A stretch of DNA of 20,632 bases from Syntrophales bacterium (lineage in GTDB: Bacteria; Desulfobacterota; Syntrophia; Syntrophales; UBA8958). A program made the translations under genes and the position numbers. The notes under the pieces are model-generated. The model was not told the origin of the DNA and ran no database searches. It saw nothing but the letters and a program-made list of their open reading frames with translations. Shown here piece after piece: positions 14,292-20,632 of the stretch (its first letter is position 1; each line of letters begins with the position of its first letter). The stretch covers positions 1 to 20,632 of the forward strand of contig JALNVY010000012.1 of assembly GCA_023231165.1 (NCBI GenBank), read 5' to 3'.

Positions 14292-16751
14292 TTAAGGCAG
14301 AGCTTCTCTTTGAGCATTATTTATTTTGCGCCACCCGATGAAAACGAAGCCAAGCAGTCCACCAAACCCGAGCCAGGCAATCACCGAAACCCAGGCCCCA
14401 ATGACAAATGACCGCGGGAGATATTCGACGCGCAACAAATGCTCACCGGCAGCCAGCGGAATCGCCATGAGGGTGTAGTTCGCAGGCATGACCTCATATT
14501 TGGACTGAAACGACGGAGTCAATGACCGCACCCGCCAACCTCGGCTGTAATTATCAGTGATCAACAAAATCGCTGGTGCGGTAAGATTCGCCTTAATCGT
14601 TAATTGATCACCTTCTCTATCCATAATCGCGTAAGAATTCCCTGCGTCCGATTTCGTATGGACAGGCAGGGACTCGGATGCGCGGGTATGAGCAGCCCCA
14701 TGCCTGGCCCCGGGTACAGATGTATCCGCTGCTACATGCGGAGACTTGACGGCAGGTACAGGTACGGGCGCCTTCTCAAGAATCACCGTCCGGCGCGGAT
14801 CAAAAGTCGGATTCCCCAACTCCTTGAAAATCTCTCCTCTGCTTCCCGCTGCCTTCCAATCCTGAACCAATGAAATACGCGGCATCCAATCCTGGTATTC
14901 CTGTACGGTTGCCCCTTTCTCTCCGGGGGTGAAAACATATCGCAGCCGGAGCATCTTGAAGAGGGGATGATATTGATGAATCTTTAAATAGGTCGTTGCC
15001 TTGTCCGGGTCCGCCCCTTGCGTCCAGGCCATAAATTGCACATACCGGCCCATCGCCACCGGCCCGTATCCCCAGATATCCTGAACGCCGGTGGACATGG
15101 CCGTATTGGCGTTGGTAAAGTTCAAAACCCGGTAATCCCCCGGATGCGTCCTATAAAACGCCTTAATTTGAGAGATCAGCAGATCATCATAAGAAAAGGT
15201 CGGGCGATTCATTCTCGCAAAGGTAAACATCTCGATGACTGCCAGCAGGATCAGGACATAGACGGTTCTGCGTTGAGAGCGGATCAAGAATAACAGGCCC
15301 GCCACGATCAGGCACAAACCCGCGGCCACGTACAGACCCAGAGCGGAAAACTTTCCCGCCTCCGCCAGGAAGGCGCCATTCCTGAACAGACTTAAGGGGA
15401 AGTATGATTCACCGGTATTCGCCACGAACTGGACGATACTTACCCAAAGGGAACTGATGGACGTTACCGTAGAGGCATTAAAGATCCAAGCCGCCATTCC
15501 ACCCAGAATCAACGCGGCGTTCAAGGGAATCAAGAAGAACTTCCGTGAAGAAATTTCCCGGCGGATCAACCCATCCAAACCATAACCAGCAAGCAGAATC
15601 CAGAACAGGGAAGCAAGGAATATAAATTTGGACGTCCCGCGAAATTTGTCAAAACCGGGTAACCAGTCAAATAGAATCCCGAACAGTGGCGTATGGGTCC
15701 CTAGCGCCAGAATCATCAGGATAATAATCATGGCAATCAGCCCAGATCGCATCCGTCTCTCGCAGCTAACAACGCCATAGAGAGCAAGAAAAAAACCAGC
15801 TACCCCTGTGAACAGACACATCTCCCAGAGATAGCAGCGCCCCCAATAAGGAAAATTCTGGATATCGCCAAAGAAAAACGGCGCTAAGAGGGTAATGATA
15901 TTTTCCGGCGGGAAGCTGAACATAGCGGCAAAACCGGTTGCGACACCGGCGCTGCGGACCCCTTCCTGAGATGCTGTCAAAACGGGCAATATCTGAAAGG
16001 CGGTGAGGAGCAGACTTCCAACGGGGATTATCAAGAGGCCCAGAATAACGTATTTCCTCTTTTCGACGAAAATAAGGCGGCTGCCGCCATACAGGACAAC
16101 GGCAATGGCCGTGTAATAGACATACTGGAACTGCCCGGTCAGCATCTGCATGGCCACGGCGAAGATCCCCAGCAGCGCCCATTTGAGAGACGGCTTGTCC
16201 ATCATCCCGTCTATGGACAGAAAGATCAACGGCGCCCAGGTCATGGCGCAAAGATTACCCACATGACCGGCAAAAACATGCATAAAATATGGCCCAGAGA
16301 ATATGAGCAGCACGGCTGCCAGCAGACAGGACAGTGGATGGAGCCGCCGGAAGGCCGCCCACAAATACATGAAGAAACCGGCCAGAAATACGTGAAAAGC
16401 AATGCTCCCATTGACAGCTTGCGACAAGGGAAGGAAGAGATGAAAAAAGTGGGGGGGATATAAGGCCGTCGAAAGCATAAATGAACCGGAAAAGACATGG
16501 GGATTCCAGAGCGTTAAATTACCGTTTCTCAGCTCCCGATAGACAAAATCAAGCCCCGATAATTCCCCGGCATACAGATCCAGCCCTTCAGCGGATAATA
16601 TCCTGCCGCTATCTGTAAAAAGCACATCGCCGAACATCGCCAGGGTGATCATGAACAGGACAAAAAAAGCGTGACGCCAATCAAAGTTATCCCAGAAGAA
16701 ATTACCTAAAGATTCCAAGGGCGAATGCGCAGGCGGCTGATTAATTGTCAT
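14292..16751 (-). CDS. YfhO-family polytopic membrane protein (putative GT-C glycosyltransferase)
   Basis: 819 residues. Many transmembrane helices fill the first ~540 residues, beginning at about 27-43. The early loop reads S-A-E-G-L-D-L-Y-A-G (53-62), followed by N-G-N-L-T-L-W-N-P-H-V-F-S-G (76-89), the region with the conserved acidic residue and W-N-P-x-x-x-x-G motif of YfhO/PMT-like proteins. A soluble C-terminal domain follows, with a Pro/Ala/His/Ser-rich low-complexity stretch (roughly 665-700), then a last helix near 780-805 and a basic tail. Characterised YfhO proteins glycosylate teichoic acids in Gram-positives; in this Gram-negative setting an envelope polysaccharide or glycoprotein is more likely. 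The start at ATG 16751 has only a weak AGG upstream. A TACTAT box precedes it without a good -35, so I do not call a promoter. Confidence 0.86.
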   Translation of the reverse strand: MTINQPPAHSPLESLGNFFWDNFDWRHAFFVLFMITLAMFGDVLFTDSGRILSAEGLDLYAGELSGLDFVYRELRNGNLTLWNPHVFSGSFMLSTALYPPHFFHLFLPLSQAVNGSIAFHVFLAGFFMYLWAAFRRLHPLSCLLAAVLLIFSGPYFMHVFAGHVGNLCAMTWAPLIFLSIDGMMDKPSLKWALLGIFAVAMQMLTGQFQYVYYTAIAVVLYGGSRLIFVEKRKYVILGLLIIPVGSLLLTAFQILPVLTASQEGVRSAGVATGFAAMFSFPPENIITLLAPFFFGDIQNFPYWGRCYLWEMCLFTGVAGFFLALYGVVSCERRMRSGLIAMIIILMILALGTHTPLFGILFDWLPGFDKFRGTSKFIFLASLFWILLAGYGLDGLIRREISSRKFFLIPLNAALILGGMAAWIFNASTVTSISSLWVSIVQFVANTGESYFPLSLFRNGAFLAEAGKFSALGLYVAAGLCLIVAGLLFLIRSQRRTVYVLILLAVIEMFTFARMNRPTFSYDDLLISQIKAFYRTHPGDYRVLNFTNANTAMSTGVQDIWGYGPVAMGRYVQFMAWTQGADPDKATTYLKIHQYHPLFKMLRLRYVFTPGEKGATVQEYQDWMPRISLVQDWKAAGSRGEIFKELGNPTFDPRRTVILEKAPVPVPAVKSPHVAADTSVPGARHGAAHTRASESLPVHTKSDAGNSYAIMDREGDQLTIKANLTAPAILLITDNYSRGWRVRSLTPSFQSKYEVMPANYTLMAIPLAAGEHLLRVEYLPRSFVIGAWVSVIAWLGFGGLLGFVFIGWRKINNAQREALP

Positions 16752-16837
16752 GAGATGCTGAACCTATTGCACGCTGCGCCATAGTAAAGTTCGGCCAAAA
16801 CCAACTTGGAAATGCACAGTTGTCTTGTCTCAACCTG

Positions 16838-16879
16838 CTCAAACTGGGCCTTGAAGGAAAGGGGAAGGCCCAGTTTGAG
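16838..16879. repeat. 13-bp perfect inverted repeat with 16-nt loop
   Basis: CTCAAACTGGGCC (16838-16850) and GGCCCAGTTTGAG (16867-16879) pair perfectly. On the plus strand a T6 run follows seven bases later, but no plus-strand gene is nearby. It lies between the rfbG remnant and the YfhO gene and may mark an old rearrangement or serve as a leader hairpin. Apart from this repeat and the pseudogene, 16752-17437 shows no gene. Confidence 0.55.
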
Positions 16880-16914
16880 TATCACTTTTTTCAAAAATGC
16901 GACCCTCCCCCTTC

Positions 16915-17274
16915 TCATTCCAAGACATTCACCGTGCCTAAGATATTGGTATCAAAGGTCGTCTTGGGATCTTCATAGGATTACCGTACCAAAGCCTGGG
17001 CCGCCAGGTGAAAAACCATCGCCGGCTGATACCGGATGAAGGCATCCATGAGTTATTCCAGATTCCGGACATCCCCGTGCACATGGGTAATCCTGTCCGC
17101 CAAACCCGAAGCGGTAAAATTGCTGGGATCACTCGGCGGCTCCAGGGCATAACCGACAACCTCCGCCCCCAACTCCTTCAGCCAGATGGCCAGCCATGAC
17201 CCCTTGAAACCGGCGTGGCCAGTCACAAGCACCCGGCGCTTTTTGTAGACGCTATGAAAAATCATCCTTTTCAT
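16915..17274 (-). pseudogene. rfbG: CDP-glucose 4,6-dehydratase, N-terminal remnant with in-frame stops
   Basis: From ATG 17274 the frame reads K-K-R-R-V-L-V-T-G-H-A-G-F-K-G-S-W-L, the NAD-binding G-x-x-G-x-x-G of short-chain dehydratases in its CDP-glucose 4,6-dehydratase form. It continues G-A-E-V-V-G-Y-A-L-E-P-P-S-D-P-S and G-D-V-R-N-L-E. A TAA follows at codon 74, then in the same frame F-I-R-Y-Q-P-A-M-V-F-H-L-A-A-Q-A-L-V-R, another TAA, S-Y-E-D-P-K-T-T-F-D-T-N-I-L-G-T-V-N-V-L-E and TGA at 16917-16915. About 120 of the usual ~360 residues remain, and the catalytic Y-x-x-x-K half is gone. Point changes to three stops without frameshifts suggest decay after truncation. The intact enzyme makes CDP-4-keto-6-deoxyglucose for O-antigen dideoxysugars, which fits the glycan genes around it. 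Confidence 0.85.
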
Positions 17275-17437
17275 CCTATTATAAATTGTTTAATAAATTG
17301 ATTTTATTCTACATACATACGGCAAGGAAGTCAAACGCTGTTTTGAAGACTAATATAATCTGTACCTCACTAAATTAAAAGAGTTGGAGGAAAGAAGCGT
17401 TCTTGTGTTTCAACAATAGCAAATCCGCATTTCCAGA
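17275..17437. other. AT-rich spacer between rfbG remnant and paralog 2
   Basis: 163 nt of low G+C sequence downstream of the paralog 2 stop. I see no terminator-like hairpin, no plausible gene and no repeat in it. A TATAAT-like box on the plus strand near 17353 has no convincing -35 and no gene to serve. Confidence 0.35.
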
Positions 17438-19210
17438 TCATGGATGAGATGCACTATTTACGCTTTTATCTTTAAATTTATCGAATAACACTGATTGATA
17501 TTGTGCGATTCCGTAAGCAGGATTGATTTGAATCGCTTGTCTATAATGGTTAAGCGCATCTTCTTTCAAGCCTTGCTGCCCCAAAATCAAAGCCAGATGA
17601 TAATGAGCATTAGCATAATCCGGACGTAATTTGACAGCCGCCAGAAAATGTTCCCTGGCCGCTTCAAATTTATTTTGGCGGTAGAGGATCATGGCGATAT
17701 TGTTATGGGCACCGGCGTGACCAGGTTGCAGCTCGATGACCTTGCCGAATGCATTAAGGGCATTGGGAAAATCTCCCTTTTCAATCAGGGCAACCCCCAG
17801 GTTATTCTGGATATGGGCCAAATCCGGACTCAACTGGGCGGCTTTTTTAAAATTCTCGATGGCAGCGGTTAAATCTCCCTTTTGTCTGTACGCAATACCT
17901 AAATTATAAAATGCAATAGGGTTCTCTGCCGTCACAGATATGGAATGCTTGAAGAGAGTAATGCTGTTTTCCCAATGTCTAACCTGCATCGTAGCTGTAC
18001 TAGCCATAAAGATTATCACCATTACTGCCGCTACGGAAAGTATACAGGCATTAAATCTCCATTTTTTTGCCAGATCCGCTACGCCCCAACCAAGCATGAT
18101 GAACAGACCGATAAGGGGCACATATGCATATCTGTCCGCCATAGAGTGAGAGCCTATCTGAATAAGTCCGATCACTGGAATCAATGACCCCAAATACCAG
18201 AACCAACCCACAAACAGATAAGGAAAAGAGCGGCGTAATTTAATAACAGTGAAGGAAACAGTTAACAGAAACGCAAAGGAAACGAGGACCTGCCAAAGTG
18301 ACCAATAACCGGGATGAGGATAAAAAACCGTTAGGTTCATGGGATATAAGGTTTTGGCGATATAAGCCGTGTATGATTTTGCTGCGTTAAATATGCGGAC
18401 ATCCAAGGGGAAAGATTCAACAGAGATGAGAGCACCCATTTCCTGTTCAGTGATAAAAGTTACTATCGCTACAATAAACGCCAATATGATCAAGGGGGCC
18501 TTCTCGATCACCAGACGGGAAAAGGGAATTTTTCTGAAGCGTCCTAACGGCCAGTAATCGATTAGCAACAAGGCAAAAGGTAATGTTACCACCATCGGTT
18601 TTGACATCAAACCCATTATAAATGCAGTTAAAACTAGGAAATAGCGGACATATCCGGGTTTCTCTGTATATTTGAAATATAACCACAATGTCAGCATCCA
18701 GAAAAGAGTGCTCAATACATCCTTGCGTGATGCAATCCAAGCCACAGGTTCAACATTCAACGGATGTAATGCAAATAAAGCTGCAACTAAACCGCTTTGC
18801 CAAATGCCTCCCGTCATTCGATAGAAAACAAAAAAAAGTAATGTAGCGCTAATGGCATGAAGGATAACATTAGTCCCGTGATACCCGCCCGCGTTCATGA
18901 GATACAATTCATGGTCTCCCATTAAAGACATCCACGTCAGGGGATGCCAAAAACCGGCTTCCGTAGCAGTAAGAGCCCACCATACATTTTTCCATGTCAA
19001 TCCTCTGCAAACATTAATATTATCAATAACGTATATATTATCATCATAATTCACGAATTCGTACTGATGAACAGGCCCGTAAACAAATATTATTGCTAGA
19101 TTCAAGAAGATAACCATGAATATAATCTTCTGCTTGCGGTCAAGTTTAATGTTGTTCATGATTTGTTTCATAGTAGATGTGTCGGAAAGCCTGCTTTCTC
19201 TATAAAACAT
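17438..19210 (-). CDS. GT-C-type membrane protein with C-terminal TPRs (TMTC/DUF1736-like), paralog 2
   Basis: 590 residues with the same architecture as the protein at 12546-14288: V-N-Y-D-D-N (D56-D57), G-F-W-H-P-L-T-W (86-93), L-F-A-L-H-P-L-N-V-E and S-R-K-D-V-L (145-166), L-M-S-K-P-M (201-206), Y-P-H-P-G (297-301) and A-D-R-Y-A-Y-V-P-L-I-G (358-368). Four TPRs follow (about 431-464, 465-498, 499-532, 533-566). It lacks the hydrophilic insert of paralog 1. ATG 19210 has AAGGAA five bases upstream and overlaps the stop of paralog 3 by 11 nt, so the two are translationally coupled; internal ATGs at 19171 and 19159 have no Shine-Dalgarno. The DNA is visibly richer in A+T than the YfhO/paralog 1 genes. 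Predicted inner-membrane glycosyltransferase; donor and acceptor unknown. Confidence 0.85.
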   Translation of the reverse strand: MFYRESRLSDTSTMKQIMNNIKLDRKQKIIFMVIFLNLAIIFVYGPVHQYEFVNYDDNIYVIDNINVCRGLTWKNVWWALTATEAGFWHPLTWMSLMGDHELYLMNAGGYHGTNVILHAISATLLFFVFYRMTGGIWQSGLVAALFALHPLNVEPVAWIASRKDVLSTLFWMLTLWLYFKYTEKPGYVRYFLVLTAFIMGLMSKPMVVTLPFALLLIDYWPLGRFRKIPFSRLVIEKAPLIILAFIVAIVTFITEQEMGALISVESFPLDVRIFNAAKSYTAYIAKTLYPMNLTVFYPHPGYWSLWQVLVSFAFLLTVSFTVIKLRRSFPYLFVGWFWYLGSLIPVIGLIQIGSHSMADRYAYVPLIGLFIMLGWGVADLAKKWRFNACILSVAAVMVIIFMASTATMQVRHWENSITLFKHSISVTAENPIAFYNLGIAYRQKGDLTAAIENFKKAAQLSPDLAHIQNNLGVALIEKGDFPNALNAFGKVIELQPGHAGAHNNIAMILYRQNKFEAAREHFLAAVKLRPDYANAHYHLALILGQQGLKEDALNHYRQAIQINPAYGIAQYQSVLFDKFKDKSVNSASHP

Positions 19211-20632
19211 CTATTTCCTTCGCCGATTTCATTCCATCCAAAACCTTTCTTAAATTGTCCGAAGCATCCCGATAATCGGGATCAAGAGATAGAGCTTTCT
19301 GAAAATGATAAATAGTTTCTTCATATTTTCCCTGAGAAGCTAAGGCGGCGCCAAGATTATTGTGTGCTTTTGCATCATTGGAGTCGAGATTCAGCGCAGC
19401 AGTAAATTCTCTTTCCGCATCTTTAAATCTCTTCTTACTCATATACACAACGCCCAAGTCTATATGGGCACGTTTATCTGGCTTTAGCGAGAGAGAATGG
19501 CGGATATTCTTGATCGCTTGTTCGTCATCTCCTAGACTATGATAAGCCATGCCTAACCCATGGTACGCTTTGTAGTTATTTTCAGTCACGCTTATAGCAT
19601 GATAAAAAAGAGTCAATCCGTTTTGCCAGTGTGCAACCTGGAGCCGAGAAGTGACAACAAGGAACAGAAGAATCGCCAGTGCAACACAGAGCAATAGTGA
19701 TTGTCTGTGTTTCATTTGTGCAAAATACTCAGTGCTGCCCCAAACAACCATCACAAAAATACCGATCAGTGGGATATAGGCATAACGGTCTGCCCGTGCC
19801 AAGGTTCCCAACTGGATAAATCCAATTACAGGTACCAGTGTTATAAGATACCAAAGCCAGCCAACGAAAAGGTATGGATAGCGTCTCCTTTTTTGGATGG
19901 CGATTGAAGTCAGTAAAATGATCAATAAACCCGCACCGATGCTTGTCCAGAGTTGCCATGCACCTGGATGGGGATAATATGCCGCCAACTTCGCAGGAAA
20001 GATCATCTTTTCAATATAAATCAGGTAAGAAACCAAGGCATTAGAAATGCGGGCAAGCAAAGAAATGGTTTCCGTACCCGAAATGGCACCGAAACGATGC
20101 TCCGCAATGAACGTCACAATAATAACGGATAGTGCACAAACCGCCAAGGGTAATTTTTCCAGAATCAGTAAAGACCATTTTTTTTTCTGATTGTTTGTAA
20201 TTTCGAATCGAGCAAGGGGCCAGTAATCCAAGAGAAGCATGATAAGTGGTAATGTTGCTATCATTGGCTTTGACATCAATCCCAGCATAAAACATATCCA
20301 AACCGATAGATATCGTCCCACATTAGGTGTCTCTGCATAACGCGCATATGTCCACATCGTCAGCATCCAAAAAAACATACATAGGACATCTTTGCGAGAA
20401 GCAATCCATACCACCGGCTCTACATTCAACGGATGGATGGCAAATAGCGCCGCAATAATGCCGCTTTGCCAGACGATGCCTGTCATGCGTCGCCATGCTA
20501 AAAACAGCAGTAACGTGCTGCCTATATGGAGCAAGACATTGGTCCAATGAAAACCCCCCGCATTCAGCCTGTATAACGAAGTATCCAGCATCAGCGACAG
20601 CCACGTCATCGGGTGCCAAAAACCGGCCTCCA
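19200..20632 (-). CDS. GT-C-type membrane protein with C-terminal TPRs (TMTC/DUF1736-like), paralog 3, N-terminus outside window
   Basis: The frame is open to the right edge; the first visible residues E-A-G-F-W-H-P-M-T-W match residues 84-93 of paralog 2, so about 85-100 residues including the D-D motif lie beyond the window. ATG 20609 is internal (within H-P-M-T-W) and is not the start. About 477 residues are visible. L-F-A-I-H-P-L-N-V-E, S-R-K-D-V-L, L-M-S-K-P-M, Y-P-H-P-G and A-D-R-Y-A-Y-I-P-L-I-G are all present, followed by four TPRs, the last two being the most regular (A-K-A-H-N-N-L-G-A-A-L). The end K-E-I-D-V-L-stop overlaps the start of paralog 2 by 11 nt. Same predicted role and membrane location as its neighbours. 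Its A+T-rich composition matches paralog 2, suggesting these two share an origin. Confidence 0.84.
   Translation of the reverse strand, partial: EAGFWHPMTWLSLMLDTSLYRLNAGGFHWTNVLLHIGSTLLLFLAWRRMTGIVWQSGIIAALFAIHPLNVEPVVWIASRKDVLCMFFWMLTMWTYARYAETPNVGRYLSVWICFMLGLMSKPMIATLPLIMLLLDYWPLARFEITNNQKKKWSLLILEKLPLAVCALSVIIVTFIAEHRFGAISGTETISLLARISNALVSYLIYIEKMIFPAKLAAYYPHPGAWQLWTSIGAGLLIILLTSIAIQKRRRYPYLFVGWLWYLITLVPVIGFIQLGTLARADRYAYIPLIGIFVMVVWGSTEYFAQMKHRQSLLLCVALAILLFLVVTSRLQVAHWQNGLTLFYHAISVTENNYKAYHGLGMAYHSLGDDEQAIKNIRHSLSLKPDKRAHIDLGVVYMSKKRFKDAEREFTAALNLDSNDAKAHNNLGAALASQGKYEETIYHFQKALSLDPDYRDASDNLRKVLDGMKSAKEIDVL

Noticed and set aside
12546..20632. TPR repeats read as a tandem DNA repeat or CRISPR-like array
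   Set aside because: The 34-residue periodicity is in the protein only; the DNA units are divergent and lie within open frames.

Overview
The window looks like chromosomal DNA of a Gram-negative, probably anaerobic, Desulfobacterota-type bacterium (Syntrophus/Smithella-like is my guess). This rests on the mix of genes: an ADP-forming acyl-CoA synthetase alpha subunit, a class I CoA-transferase pair, HrpB, a lipoprotein with a 3D barrel, a YfhO protein and several TPR-tailed membrane glycosyltransferases. No rRNA, tRNA, CRISPR array or intact transposase was seen.

Layout. 1-640 holds decayed remains of a YgiT-type/DUF4258 toxin-antitoxin pair on the minus strand, then an AT-rich stretch without a gene. 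A near-consensus promoter drives hrpB (700-3285, +), which converges on an acyl-CoA thioesterase (3307-3807, -). A second near-consensus promoter starts a plus-strand operon (3966-6266): a small membrane protein, a 3D-domain lipoprotein and an acyl-CoA synthetase alpha subunit. This converges on a minus-strand operon (9027-6294): CoA-transferase subunit A, subunit B and a membrane metallophosphoesterase, joined by 4-nt ATGA overlaps. Next, all on the minus strand, come an RhlE-type DEAD-box helicase and prfC (RF3), separated by terminators and a perfect 62-nt palindrome. The right 8 kb is a minus-strand envelope-glycan region: three paralogous GT-C/TPR membrane proteins (the last cut by the window edge), a YfhO-family protein and a pseudogene of CDP-glucose 4,6-dehydratase.

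Most interesting point. CoA-transferase subunit A is open over 285 codons except for one in-frame TGA at codon 102. The gene keeps a strong promoter and overlapping downstream cistrons. Immediately 3' of the TGA is a hairpin whose position and loop fit a bacterial SECIS element: a 7-bp stem and a 5-nt loop beginning A-G-G, 22 nt after the UGA. This makes it a candidate selenocysteine-containing CoA-transferase-fold enzyme. The competing explanation is a simple nonsense mutation. Partner subunit B appears to lack the usual catalytic glutamate, so the pair may not be a standard transferase.
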